Part shown: positions 44,053 to 56,210 of the stretch, piece after piece | How the letters are laid out: every line of letters begins with the position of its first letter | Numbering within the stretch: position 1 is the first letter of the stretch | Origin: Eutreptiella sp. 'Long Island Sound 2002' | Taxonomy: Eukaryota > Euglenozoa > Euglenophyceae > Eutreptiales > Eutreptiaceae | Direction of reading: 5' to 3' | Assembly: GCA_964036045.1 (NCBI GenBank) | Contig: OZ038378.1 | Coordinates: 177,528,341-177,592,340 of the forward strand | DNA: 64,000 nt | Notes under the pieces: model-generated | Databases searched by the model: none | Told to the model about the DNA's origin: nothing | Seen by the model: only the letters and a program-made list of their open reading frames with translations | Made by a program: the position numbers and the translations under genes

Positions 44053-47000
44053 GGCTGCGAAGGGATGAGGGTGTGAGGGTGAGGGTGCAGTGGGGCAGGG
44101 TTGGGGTCAGGCCACGGCTTACTATTACTGGGGTAGCGGGGGGATGGAATGGCAGCCTGGGTGGGCTCCTCCGCCTGACCCACCGCATGTGACACCCAGA
44201 TTACAAACAAATGACAAGGGTTTGAACTTGCAATCTGCATGTTGTCTCCCTGTCTGCAGCAATATTCAGAATGCCGAACCTGGCAGCATGAGGCATGCGT
44301 ACCGGGGAGGGGAAAATTAGGAACGTGCGAAATTTGGTGCAGAGAAAACTTGACACCAATTGGTGAATAACACTGCAGAATTTGGTACAAAAATTCCCAG
44401 ACTGTGGTACAAGAAGAAGCATAGACCGTGAATGCTGGGTGTCATTTCCTAAGGGCCTTTGGTTGGTTGCAGTTGTTTCTTGGAGGCTTCTAGATAGTTG
44501 TGTGGATGGTTGCTCGTATTTCTTGGAGGCATCTGGATGCTTGTTGTTGCGAACAATGGGCATGTGCATGCCAAGAGCGCTAGAAAAGATACCTAGAAAA
44601 AGGGCTTCGGATCTTCAAATACCATGGGATACTTTGGCATGCTTTTGTTGTGAATTTTGCCATTCCAAATGCTTCCTATTCCTAATTTCCCCCTCCCCAA
44701 TATGCATGTGTGTGTGTGTGTGTGTGTGTACGTGCGATCGCGTGTAGGTGTGTCTGGTTGCCACAGACCGCGCTGCTATGGGCCTCTGTGCATGGCGGCG
44801 GATATGCAGGGGCCAAGAGGCAATCAGTCACCTGATGCGCTCCGCCGGACTTGGACTTGTGGGGGCCGCGACGCCGCGCGCTGCCCAAGCCTCCTCCTGA
44901 ATACTGGCCGGTGCCTTCCGGTGGGACAAGGGGCCAGATTGCTGTGACACCTCCGAGGAGACACTGGGTTCCCGTGACCTGTGGCAGCGGAATGTATGGG
45001 ACACGGAGACAAGAAAACACCAGCACAACAATCACTGGAAAGTACGTCTACGGGTTTCAATCGCACACATGCACGCAGGCGCGCCCACGCGCATGCTTGC
45101 GCGCATGCAAGCAGAGAGTTAAGTGCGCTCGCAAGCACATGGGGAAGACAGAGAGGCAACGAGCGCCAGTCATTGCTATGAGCCCGGGGGGGCGACTACA
45201 ACTGGTCCTGATGCGACAACCCCCCCCCCCCCAGCTATCTGTCAAAACTTGCGGGGGGGGGGGGGGAGTTGGGGCGGGCGGGGGTCGGCGGGGGGGTGGG
45301 GGGGGGGGTATTGGCAGCTTGGCGGGGGGGGGGGGGGCTGCGCGCAACCCACTACTATCACATGCATACCTCAAGGGGGTGTCTGGGGGCATGGGGGTGT
45401 AGAGGTATGTATGCGATAATGGCGATATCTTGTCTTTGCCAGGAAGAAAGTCTTAAGGGTCTTACAGACCAAAGGCATAGTGCCCCTCTCAACGGAGCAT
45501 GGGACAAAAAATTTGGCGCCGTTGGCGCCATGGCCCCCACATCGCTATCTTTCAAAACTCAGGGGGGGGTTGGGGGGTATCACATACAAGGACCGGGCGC
45601 GGCCGCCCCCCTGGGGCTATGAGGTCAAAAATGGGCGTGTGAAACGGGCACTGCATGTGCCCAAAAGTTTTCTCACCAGCCAAAATGGGTGATGTTCCTG
45701 GAAACTGGTTAATACCACCATTTCAATCTTCAAAACGAGCACTGTGTCGTTGACATCATCCACGTCACTCGCAGGAACTTCGACCTCAGGGCCCTCAGAG
45801 CCCTTTGTAGACAAGGGCCGGGGAGGGGGAGCTTTGACCCCGTCTCCCAGGCCCCGGCAGCGGGTGGGGGCTGCAGGACAACTCCTCAATTTAGCAGCAA
45901 ACGGCCCCCGTGTCCAACTGCTCCTGCCAGCACGGCCTTTACGGCTTCCTGTTCAGTGCGCCAGATCCAATGCGCAGCTGTTTGCTGTCCAAATGTTCAA
46001 TGGCTGGGGTAAGGGACAAGGCCCCTACCTCCCTTTTCCACTGCACCAGGTCAGCTGTCACCCGTTGGGCCATCCGTACTGCAAACACTCGGAATGGCTC
46101 ACTCCCTTTTCCAATCGGCAGTTCGGGCCGTACCTTCCACCGGGTGAGAGGCGTACGTGGAGGTCAGGGGTCATCGGTGGGACTGCATTTGCTTGCGCTG
46201 GCCCTGGGCGGCCATGCGGTCCCCTGCTGGTGTCTGGTCCTTGGGCCTACGGGCCCAGTGGGTACAGGCTGTTTTGGACTTAAGTACACATGCAGAGGGT
46301 GGGGGGGATTTCAGCCGAGGAAAATTTCGGCAGCCCCGAATTCTGGTGGTGCCTTGTGTACAGTTTCGGTGAATTTCGGCACAGCCAAATCTTGGGGAAC
46401 TGTGGTACCAGGGGGTGAAAAAATTTAAGAGGTTTTTTTTTGTGATGACCCAAATTAAGGGGGTAAAAAATTGGTATTGCTCCTTAGAAATGAAGGAAAT
46501 TTTTGGTATGAGGCTCCTTGCTGCTGCTTCCTAGTGGATGTGCATTGTGGATTCCGGGTGGGCTCTGGATGGTTACTGTTAGAGAACACAGTGTTAATCA
46601 ACACCGCGTCTCATCTCTATGTTACGCATTCGCACTGCATGCAGCACACAGGAAACCCTCCCTGCAGCCCATGTTCGATGCATGCCACAGAGAATCCTTA
46701 AAATTGAAGGGAAAATTTGGTACGAGGGAGGGCTTCGAAATTTGTCCAAATCAATTTTTTCACCGCCTAATTCCCCCCCCCCCCCTGGTACTTGCCCCAC
46801 CGTAAGCAAAGGTCAGCCCCATTTGCGCAAAAAATTTCGTGGTGAAATTTTGGCACCAATCTGAAAGCCACCCCCGTGTAGAACATACCAAGGTGGGTGT
46901 GGTGCAGGTGCGGGGGATCTTCAATCATGGAACAGTGCCCTGCCCGGTGTCGAGCAGCGTGAGCCTTCCGTGTTGCAGGTTGACACCGTGTCACTGTTCG

Positions 47001-49689
47001 AAGTGCCCGGGGAGGGGGAAATGATTTGCACACGGGACCTTGTGGGTGGCGAGACTCGTGTCGGTGAGCGCGAAACCGCTCGTGACCGTGGCAGGGCATG
47101 ACATTGTGGAGAGGCGAGTGCAGTTGTGGCGGGGGCGGGGGCGGGGGGTTTCTGTGCAAGCAACTGACCACGTGACACTCGAGTGTGGGGCCGAACGGCT
47201 GTGCGGCATTTGACCCGTGTGCCTCCCTCCGGCCCCCACGGACTCAGCGTTTTTGCCCATCAAAATCGCTGACCAAACAACACATGTGCCTGTCTCAGAC
47301 CTTCGCTTAAGCCCCCTCCAGCTCCACACTGTGGAGGAGGTGGAGGGGGTGGCGGTCAGAGAGGGGGATCCCCGGAGTTAATTTCACCCGAGCAACAGTT
47401 TCCTGGTGTGCGTCAACCAAGGCCCCAAATTGACCCCCCCCCCCCCCGACGGAACTCCGGGCTATTACACGTGCGCACAAGAGGCAGTGAGAAAATGGGC
47501 TCGTCAGTGGCCCACAAGACCATAGGTACCTTTCTATCACAAAGAATGAGACACGAAGACGCCAGTGGACAGGCCACTAACAAGAAACGGTGGCGATGCA
47601 GCAGCACGTTGTCGACCACCGCCAGGCAGCAGCCACTGGATCCGCCTGTCAATTAGGGAGTTCACAAAACGGCGGAAAAACAGGCACCCTCCAAAAGGAC
47701 ACGGCCCCAAGGGGATGCATGTCATTTCCCCGCCCCCCCCCCCTTTTGGACAGACAGGACAGACATGAGGGGGAGTGCGACATCGAGTCAGGAGGCGCGA
47801 CCGCTGTGGACGGGGCTAGAGGGGGTTGGAGACCATGGAACCCCTTGGCATGTGGAGCGACCTAGGGACCTAAGGACTAGGGGGGGGGAGGGTGGCGCAC
47901 AGCCCCCTCTGCACACGCCAGGGCCTGCAGTCGCGGACACACCGCAAAAGGCCAACCTCCCCGAAACGTCGCTGCGTTTGGCACGAAGCAGCAGCCCCCC
48001 GTGGCACCAACCGAGGAACACCACTCATAGACATCATACCGGAGGAGACTGCGTCGTTTCGGGCCACTGTACTCGGGCTTCGCAGGCGGAACCGGGTCTT
48101 TGTGACTGGGAGCAGAGCAGATACGTCGGCTTTGGGGCCCGCATGGCCTCCTCCCTCGACACGCCCTTTCCACATCCCCAAGAGAGTCCTGCTTCCCCGC
48201 GCAGGACGGGCGCTGTCTGGTGGCCCCACACTGTGAGCCCAGGAAGCGCAGGGACAGCGGTGGACACTGGGCGAACTACACGCTACACCAACCGCCATAA
48301 TAGAACCACCCCCCTGCACAGCACTGGACACCGGGAGTATCACACAGTGCCCCCACGTGCAGCGTGCAGCGTGCAGCGGGAATCATTCCACCCGCCAATG
48401 AACCGCAAGCACAAATTGGATGCCTCACATACAGCCTGCACCCCCCCCCCCCTCTTGTGTGCAGGGACAATGGCAGGAAAACGACGGGAAGACGGGCTCC
48501 CCATGCTGAGACAAGGCCGGGCATGCGCGTGGCCCAGGGTACGACAAAGAAAAAGTACATCTACCCCTGCCCATACACCACTCAAACCAAAAGTCTCACA
48601 ACGGGGCACCACACAAGAATATGCAGGCAAAATTCAGCATCTTCTTGATGTCATCACTACCCATCAGGGGATCAGGAGCTACGGAACAGAAGCCCTTTCC
48701 AAGCTTGCGCCTCCCCTGAAACAAGGGCACATGCTTGCCCTTTGAGGCAGGCTTTGGAGCGGCTTTGGCTGCAGGTTTTGGGACCCCGCTGTGTGGGCCC
48801 TACACCTGCCATTACCATGAGCTTAAGACATACGCATCCGGGAACGGGCCCCTCCCAGCAAAAACACGGGTGCTCCAACGACTTCACACTTGCTGCCTGG
48901 CCCAGCCAGTCACCGCCAGGGCACCACAGGATGAAATGGAATTCTTCATGCTTCTATTTCTTTCCCATGGAAGTGGAAAGCCACTCCAGAGTGCTCCGAC
49001 ACAGAGGCCTGTCGTCCTTGTACCTCAATGGGGACTGACTTCTGACTGCCCCCCCACACTCTTCCTCGTCACCCTTTTCTTGTCGGATGACTGGATTTCG
49101 GCCCCGGCAGCTCCCCCACTATTCACTATCACCCCCCGGGTGTGGGAATGGGGCGATTGCTGGCTGTGATGCCGCCCTTGTACAATCTTCCTCATTACAT
49201 TGCGTTGTCTCACTTCTGAGCTGACCTCCGCCGGCCAATGCATTGACCCTTGGCCCGGGGATGCCCTAGTTTCATATGCCAAGAGCAAATGATTTGCAGT
49301 TCACACAAAAAAGGTTTGCTTTTGTGCAATCTTTCATCTAAAGCATCGTGCTGACACATCAAGTCCCTACAAAAGCAAAGTGAGCTCATCTAATCTCCCA
49401 AACTGTGCAAAACGGGAGTACAAGACATTGCATTCGGATCTTTGATCTGGGTATACTTTTGTACGATGGGGTGGCATTCTGAGGGCTTTCAGTTTGTGGT
49501 TACGGACTTTGTTTCCCCCCAAAAAAGAAGATGAAATGGGACTGGGCTTCCCATGGTCAAGGCCCCAAACGATGCCGCTCTCATTGCCCCGGCTCCCAGT
49601 CGCTGCTGCACCACCGGCCCACCGCCCCAGCCCCGCCACAAACGCACAGACAAGGGGGACGGGGCCCGCCACCTGCCCGTGGAACTTAC
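44053..49689. other. Intron-like stretch, weak exon candidates
   Basis: Contains a GT microsatellite at 44707–44730 and G-runs at 45250–45340. A possible minus-strand exon lies at about 46120–46036 (GKGSEPFRVFAVRMAQRVTADLVQWKRE before GTAGGG) with a possible continuation at 45984–45890 (TAAHWIWRTEQEAVKAVLAGAVGHGG, then a stop). The open frame of 47765–48745 on the plus strand has no protein-like signal. Confidence 0.4.
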
Positions 49690-49851
49690 GGAGCTGCGCC
49701 TCCGGAACTTGCGGAACTCATGGTGCTGCAGCTGCACCAGCGCCAATTCCTTGTCACGTCGGCGGCACTCCTCGTGCATGGCTGCCTTGCGGGCCCGGAG
49801 GGTCTCTAGGAGCTCGTTCTGAGCGTCCTGTTCTGGGCTCCAGCCCGGGTC
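49690..49851 (-). CDS. Coiled-coil exon
   Basis: A clean 162-nt exon: acceptor CGCTGCCCACAG before 49851 and consensus donor GTAAGT after 49690. It encodes a single charged helix (AQNELLETLRARKAAMHEEC, then RRRDKELALVQLQHHEFRKF). It is probably part of the same minus-strand transcript as the 44-kb exon, placed before it. Family unknown. Confidence 0.65.
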
Positions 49852-49899
49852 CTGTGGGCAGCGGGAGGTTGGGGGGGCAGGAAGGAGTGGGAGGGTGTA

Positions 49900-50854
49900 G
49901 AGAATGATCGGTGGAAGTGGGGGGGGGGGGGCAGATGGGGGCGACGTTTCTAGAAGGCGCTGCCCCCCCCCCCCCCCCGCCCCCCAGCGAGCAATAAGTC
50001 CTCAAAAAAATACGGTCTGAACAGGAGTGTTCATTGGACACAACGTTCGGTACCCAACCAATTCGGTACCTTAACCGGGTACCGAATTAATTAAGTCCCA
50101 AAAAATTACGATCCGGACGGGAGTGTTCGTTGGACAATGCATTCGTTGGCCATAGAACGATGATGGTCGTCACCCTCCGCAGTCACTCCGGGATCAATCT
50201 CAGTGCAACGTCACAAATGCAGCGCCGGAGGCGCCGCCACAGATTGTCCAGCGTTCAATCCCCTCCCTCTCTTGTGATCCCCCCGCATCCGGCACTTGCC
50301 CTGGGGGTTGTCACTCACATCTGTGCTAAATTCGTTGGCAATAGGACGACGATGGTCGTCACCCTCCGGAATCACCCCAGGAACTCTCTCAGTGCACTGT
50401 CATGAATACGGCGCCGGAGGCGCCGCCACAGCTTGTTCATCAAGTACTGCACAGGCCTTTAGGCTCTGTCGGTACTTTCTTGATTACCCCTGCCCAGCCC
50501 GCCTTCGGCACTTGCCCCGGCGAGTGCCACTCACATCCGTGCTACATTCTGATGAACCCAACGACAAACTATCCCGCCGGGCGTCACTGCCACCGGTGCC
50601 AACCCTGACTTTTTTAATTTCTTTTCTTTAACTCGTGGCCGAAGTTCCTCCAAGTGTCCAACGAGTGTACACATAGCAGGTCATGGGTCATCGTGCCAAC
50701 CCCCGAGTCTGAGCCCCCATTTCCCGAAGAATGTGACGAACTGCACATTGACGCCATGGCACTCGACCCCCACTGTCCAGTGCATCCTCCGACGCCGAAG
50801 ACATTCCTTCCAACCCCAACGCCTCCCACTGCGGTTCGACACAACGCCTTTTCC
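49900..50854. other. Repeat-rich, no gene
   Basis: G- and C-runs at 49919 and 49964; two TACGGTC/GATCCGGAC..GTGTTCGTTGGACA copies (50010–50045 and 50105–50150); and a direct duplication of a CGTTGGC(A/C)ATAG.ACGA.GATGGTCGTCACCCTCCG block at 50140 and 50331. Confidence 0.6.
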
Positions 50855-51884
50855 CCTAGAGACCCACGTTAAATCCAATATGTTAAATTTTCAATTTTAA
50901 TATTTGAAGGTCATTAAAGTTTAAACGAAAAGCTTTAACATGTTAAACCAAAAATTTCCAAATTTTAAACCTTTGCAATGCTATTTGCATGCGGATGCTA
51001 GGGTCTTGTGGTTGTTTTATGTGGTACAATGTTGGACAATGGGTTTGTAGAGATGTCACATTGCCGAGGGGTTGGGTTTTCAACCCCTAGTCCCTTTCTT
51101 TGGGTCCACCTCCAACCCCACTCTGCACCCACTTTTCTGTTGTGTAGCTCTTGTTTGTTATGCCTTTCTCCCAGGATACCATTCTCGAGATTAGTATGAC
51201 GCTTGTGTGTTTGAGTGGAGCCAAGAGTTCGCGAGACCCGTTGGTCTCCGGACTCCTTGGTGAGTGCGTGGCTTCATCACCCTTGGCCGAGGCCCGATGG
51301 GTGGAGGCCTACCCCTCCCTTGTTTGCACCAAGCAAGTGGAGGGGGTGAAGCCCGTGACCGCCCGTGACTATCCCCCCCCCCCCCCCGCTAGTGGTCATA
51401 GTTGGACCGTGCGCTTGTGGGCCTAGTACATTCAATCGCGTGCACCACAAGTGGCCACCATTGATTGGGGGCGGCCCCTCCCGTTTATTGTATGTGGGGA
51501 TGCATATACGCGCACGAGTGGGAGTTGGACCCCATTATCCATTGGGCTCCCCAACCATGGCAAATGGGGGCGCACACCCGCCTATTCGTGGGTAATTGGG
51601 ATGGCCGTGTGCGGGGATAAAGAGATATCCGCTTTGGCCACTATATGGGCTGAGTCAAAATTTAAAGGCGAGGCCCATTTTAATATTTTCACCCATGTAC
51701 ACCGGTACGCCCCCCCCGGCTAACAAACATGATAAAATGACAGCCACACACACAAGGCACCCCGTGGGAGTGGAAATTTTACCAAGCAACCACTCTATCC
51801 CCCCGCAAAAAAGGGCAACTTTCGTTTAACGGATTAATTTTTGGCCAAATATTAAATATATTGACTTTAACGTGGGTCTCTAGG
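50855..51884 (+). mobile_element. 1.03-kb deletion derivative of 5.1-kb transposon
   Basis: The TIRs begin CCTAGAGACCCACGTTAAA (50855) and are mirrored at 51884; they are clearly related to those of 22649–27768. Inside, in opposite orientation to the larger copy, are two pieces of transposase exon 1: MPFSQDTILEISMTLVCLSG to KQVEGVKP (51159–51350) and IVCGDAYTRTSGSWTPLSIG to MAVCGDKEISALATIW (about 51480–51645). The segment between them and everything after exon 1 is missing. Non-autonomous. No clear target duplication. Confidence 0.9.
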
Positions 51885-52199
51885 ATCGGCACAGCCCTCA
51901 GATTATTGGGGTGGGCTTGTCGCCCCTGCTCCGCCAGTCGGTCTGCACCTGCGTTTCCCTCCACCCACAGGCGTGATGGGACCCATCGTATCATGAGCTC
52001 TGCACCTGCCCCCTTCTGCTAAATTCGTTGGACAAGGGGGGGTAGGAGGGGACAGGGGCGATGTCGTCTGGTGATAGAATTCTGGGCGGTCGGGTTGGGC
52101 AGATGTGCCGCGAAAAGGGGTGGGTGGTTGCGCCGGGGAACAGGGATGGGCGGCTGCGCTGGGGACAGGGATGGGCGGCTGTGCCGGGGGAAAGGGCAC

Positions 52200-52300
52200 A
52201 CATATAGATACACCCACACACAAATATACACACGCACCCACACACATGCACATATACATGCACACTCACAAACACACACACGCACGCACGCGCACATGCG
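52200..52300. repeat. CA-rich microsatellite
   Basis: Interrupted (CA)n/(CACACG)n directly downstream of the exon at 52341–52598. Confidence 0.85.
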
Positions 52301-52340
52301 CGCACCGACACATACACGTCTGAAATGCAGACAGAAACAC

Positions 52341-52598
52341 CTCATCAGCGTCCTCTGGCCCCTGTGCCTCTGGGTCCAGCTCCTGCCAGCGGGAGTCGAT
52401 GCGCTGACATGCCACGCACTGATATGTGGCCGGGCGCGGCCATGGCCGGTCCTGCCGGTGCCCGCAGAAGTGCCGGTAGGAGTAGATGGTGCGTGCCGCG
52501 CGCACCTCCGGCGGCAGGTGATTCCCGTACCAGCCGTAGATGGTTTGGAGGCGCTCGTCCATCGTCTGCGGGCCGCGCCGCCGCATGACGAACACCAT
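52341..52598 (-). CDS. Probable first exon, unknown protein
   Basis: The ATG at 52598 lies in a favourable context (AACAAAATGG). The frame gives MVFVMRRRGPQTMDERLQTI, WYGNHLPPEVRAARTIYSYRHFCGH and ATYQCVACQRIDSRWQELDP with two Cys pairs, and ends at a GTGTTT donor after GPEDADE. It could be the first exon of the GAF transcript (next candidates at 49.85 and 44.05 kb) or of another gene. The H-x-C..C-x-x-C spacing hints at a small metal site, unproven. Confidence 0.5.
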
Positions 52599-53034
52599 TT
52601 TGTTGCGCCCCGGGCAACGCCCCCCGGAGTCTCAGGGTGGCACAAAAGCAGCACGGTCGGGCTAAAGTGCTGGCTCACAGAGCATGAACAAGGGGTCAGC
52701 AAATACAACGGACAGCTGTGCGGAAGCGGTGTGGCGAGGGTTGTAGAGCGGTGGGTTGAACATGGGGTATGGCTCAGCTGCAGAGCAGATGCCACACAAG
52801 CAGCAGGACTGCAGCAGGGGTTTGTTCCGCGATGTGCGCAGGTGGTGTGCATAGGCGGCCTGTCCAAACCAGGACTGTATATTGGGACCCAGCTGTTGTG
52901 GAAAAGAACATGGCGCATTGTGTGCACCACACTCCCTACAATGCACACTGCGCACTTCGGACACTGCAGAATGTGCACTTTGCACGGTACCCCCCCCCCC
53001 CTTGTCCTTCCCCACCCCAGGGAAGACGGTCCCC

Positions 53035-53095
53035 CACCACCCCCTGGGGGACGGTCACCAAGTGACAGCCCCCCCCCCCTCCCCTAGGGGAACGC
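53035..53095. repeat. GACGGTCACCAAGTGACAG hairpin repeat
   Basis: Related G/C-run-flanked hairpins occur at about 1430–1465, 3575–3600 and 56385–56450, sharing (A)AGTGAC(GG/AG)-type cores. Confidence 0.55.
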
Positions 53096-53195
53096 ACTAC
53101 CACCGTACACGCACATTTGCAAGCACAGAAATTGCAGCATAAAAGGAAAGAATTCAGCATAATATACGTTCAAAGGGCTGCCAATGTACGGAGAC

Positions 53196-53530
53196 CTACT
53201 CCTTGACCAGCTCAGTGTAAAATTTCTTGGTCCTGCTCCACTTCACCTTGAACTCTTGCACATGCTCTCCACTTTCCACTGGAATGCTTTGGGCAGCACT
53301 CTTGGGTGGTGGTTTTGCCTTCTTGGTAGGAGGCTTGGCAAGCGCAAGCGGATTTTTGGGAACCCATTTCCCTTCGGGAATGTCCCTTGTAAAATACAAC
53401 TTGTTCCCAAAACTGTGTCCCATACCCCATACACCACGGGCACTCTTCACCCACACAACCTCCGTGTCAGAATTCAGGTCACTATCATCATCCGTCACAT
53501 TTGTCCGGTCCCAGCAGACTTTAATTAACC
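53196..53530 (-). CDS. Small basic protein fragment
   Basis: Open from at least 53530 to the stop at 53196. It reads VCWDRTNVTDDDSDLNSDTE, WGMGHSFGNKLYFTRDIPEGKWVPKNP, a Lys/Pro-rich linker and EFKVKWSRTKKFYTEL. No ATG at its head, so it is probably a last exon. TTGGATAG at 53545 could be its acceptor. It is next to the border of the 53.55–56.2 kb element and may have been cut by it. Family unknown. Confidence 0.4.
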
Positions 53531-54114
53531 ACTATCCAAAGGCCATTTGACTAGTGACTAGCAACTTGTTTGTTTTGGTGAAAATTTTTTGATTTTTTTT
53601 ACCTTTTTTTAACAAATTGTTTACAAAAATGGTCATTCTGCGGATGCTTGCCTCCTTTTACCTATTCCTTCCATTTGCAGGTTCATAGGACACAACTTTG
53701 TTCCATGTGGCTAGTACCGTTGAGCTCTGTATAATTCTCTAGTACATGTTCAGATATGTTTGTATGTTTATTAAACATGCTTTCCTGGGTGTGGTTTATT
53801 CATGGTTCCTTGCAGGATGTTATTCTTCAATTTTGGTACAAAGCAAATCCCATGCCGTTTAGTCTTGGATGTTCCCAGTCCTTGTTTATTTTTGGGACCT
53901 TCATTCAACTGAAAATGATTTTTCCTCCGTGCCTTGTTTTTTCCCCCGCTGTTTGCGTTCGCATGCTAATAATAATCTTGGTTCATCCCTTCGTGTAATC
54001 CATACCCTGCACATGAAACAACAACACAACATAAGCAAAGGGAACATCTTTGTATCGGAATGCTTGTACGTTTTTATGTGCGCGGGCTCCGCTGCCCCAC
54101 TGCGGTTGCTTTAG

Positions 54115-54386
54115 TACTCCGGTGGCCACTCACTCCCCTCCCGCTCCCTGACTGCCCTGCAGTCGTGCTTTTGCCCGAGGCAGAAGCGCCCCTCCCCCTC
54201 ACCCTCCTCCTCCTCCTCCTCCTCCTCCCCTTCACCACCCTCCTCCCTCTCGTCCTCCTCCTCCTCCTGTTCGTCATTGTCCACGTCGACGACGTTCCTT
54301 GGGGCTGCTGCTGGACTTTGCTCCACGAAGTCATTGTTCGCTGCCGCCACACATTGCCTTGCCGGGGGGCCTGAGAAGCAAAGGCG
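54115..54386 (-). CDS. Acidic C-terminal exon
   Basis: Acceptor CTTTGCTTCTCAG before about 54386. The frame reads AANNDFVEQSPAAAPRNVVD, then a run of Asp/Glu with few Gly, then CLGQKHDCRAVREREGSEWP and a stop at 54115. A preceding exon at about 54650–54500 (EDAMKKMLAYHLEDSDDN) is likely. It is probably the end of the zinc-finger gene of this element. Confidence 0.45.
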
Positions 54387-54675
54387 GACCCACAGGCCCG
54401 GGATGTGCAGCAGCATGTTGCATATTACAAATATTAGTTCCCTGGCTGCACACTACTGCACACTACTCACACTACTGCACACATACGCAAACAAACCTAC
54501 AGGCTCCGCCCCATTTCGGTTATCATCGGAGTCCTCTAAATGGTACGCCAACATTTTTTTCATAGCATCCTCCATGTCCTTAGGGAGGTGGTTCCATTAG
54601 TTTCACCAACTCCTCGTTCCCAGAATGTGGTGGGATCCTTCGGAGGTTTCCTGCAGAGAGCAAAAAGGACTGTAC

Positions 54676-54750
54676 TGCACGGTATTGTACTGTACTGTAC
54701 TGTACCGCACTGTACTGTACTGTATTGTACTGTACTGTGCCATACTGCAC
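54676..54750. repeat. GTACT pentamer repeat
   Basis: About a dozen imperfect GTACT/GTATT units in an intron-like position. Confidence 0.9.
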
Positions 54751-54895
54751 TGCACTATCCTAGACTTTGCTACGCTTGGCCTGCTTTTCCCCCCAGTCCT
54801 TGCAACTTCTCTTCTGCCCCACCCCTGCCCTGCAGCACATGAGAGGGCAAGGTTTGAATGATTGACGTCACGCGACCACCTTATTGCCACAAGGC

Positions 54896-55664
54896 CTAGG
54901 ACACACAGTGTGTGCCCAACCGTTGATGATACTTAAGGGAGCACAGCATGAAGTTCGAAGTACCTTGGACGAAGGGAACAGAGTGGCCAAGTTGAGGGTA
55001 TTGCTGACATGCAATGCACCACATCTTCTCCCTGGTAGCATCATACCTTAGCCAAGACCGGGTAAGAAGCCACTCCCTTTTGAACTGCCGTTTCTTGGGG
55101 GGGGGGGGGGGTAGGCGGCCGGCGCCTCTCAACACAAGAGGTGCAAATGCCATTTGTGGTGCACCCTGGATGCACGCGGAAATGACACTTGTGACATTCC
55201 ACATCGAGCGTGGACACTTCCTGTCCACAAGCACGGCAGGTGCACACAAAGCAGTGCACGCTTGTTCCAACCATGGTCATGCACGCCTCATCAACCACCT
55301 TGGGCCCCTTGTGGCACCTCTGACATGAATACTTGGTGCCACAAATGTTTGCGCCACAACATGCACACCTTACCGGAACAAGAAGAAGAGGAGTTAGGGA
55401 GGGGGTGGGACGTGAGGAAGATGGAGGCGGGGCAGCCGGCGCGCCTGAACTAGACGCCGGCTTGTTCATGGTGAAGGCCCAGCATCCCGCGTGCCATCCG
55501 TCTTGGCAACGCGCATGACCTGGGTGTGGGCCAACTTCGTCAACGACCCACCGTCAGGGGAGTGCAGGTACCGGAGGGCAGCCAAGGCATTGTTGAAATC
55601 CATCCAATCGGCACCCTCGGGAGCGACCGGACCGAGGCGGCGCATCCAGACATCACCACCCATC
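54896..55664 (-). pseudogene. Zinc-finger gene, hAT-associated type, broken
   Basis: Three frames in order. 55664–55466 reads MGGDVWMRRLGPVAPEGADW and ALAALRYLHSP; its TGA overlaps the next ATG (ATGA at 55469). 55469–55100 reads a Pro/Ser-rich lead, then a Cys/His-rich module (CACCGANIC, YSCQRCHKG, FVCTCRACGQEV, ECHKCHFRVHPGC, ICTSC) with six or more Cys pairs. A G-run at 55097–55112 shifts the frame to FKREWLLTRSWLRYD and KMWCIACQQ, ending FMLCSLKYHQ. This matches the TTF/C17orf113-type zinc finger found at the N-terminus of hAT-derived proteins. No hAT catalytic domain follows. Confidence 0.55.
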
Positions 55665-56210
55665 CCGAGATGCGAGATAGGAAAAGACGGTCTCAAGGGT
55701 GAACAAACAAGAAGACGAGAGATGATAATTCTTCTGGGAGAATGGAGAAACATAGGAACCACCGAAGTTCAAGCTTTGTCTATGTATTTATGCTACTGCG
55801 CACGGACATGCACCGAATTACAAGTGAGAACTTTGTTTATTTTGGGTTGAAGCTTTTTGTTCTAATGTGGACCTACAAATGCAAGCCGTCACGAAGTGCC
55901 AAGAGGCACATTTCCAGAACCTCTTCGTTCTAAGCGGTCATGTGCCCGTGGGCACCAGATGTCGAGTATGATTGTTACTTTACGGAACCCTATTTAAGTG
56001 ACACCTACCCGAAATGACGACTAGCAAGCGAATGGCACAACAAGGCAACCCAAAACCTTCCCCAATGCATGCAACAATATGTGAAAACACCGATAAACAT
56101 CAATAAACATCAATAAACATCAATAAACCGCGATTCTCTCCCAAAAACGGGCGTTTTTTCGAAAATAAACGCATAAACGCGTTTATTTTGAATTTGACTA
56201 GCGACTAGAA

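Larger units (their letters stand above)
53548..56210 (-). mobile_element. Candidate element with CTAG-rich ends
   Basis: ATTTGACTAG(T/C)GACTAG occurs at both borders (53545–53561 and 56190–56206). Because of its CTAG core it reads both as a direct and as an imperfect inverted repeat. The interior is AT-rich at the edges and carries a minus-strand zinc-finger gene. Ends and target duplication are unproven. Confidence 0.45.

Noticed and set aside
47765-48745. 326-residue plus-strand frame
   Set aside because: Composition is Thr/Pro/Arg/His-rich without hydrophobic patterning, no exon borders or domain, and the opposite strand is partly open too.
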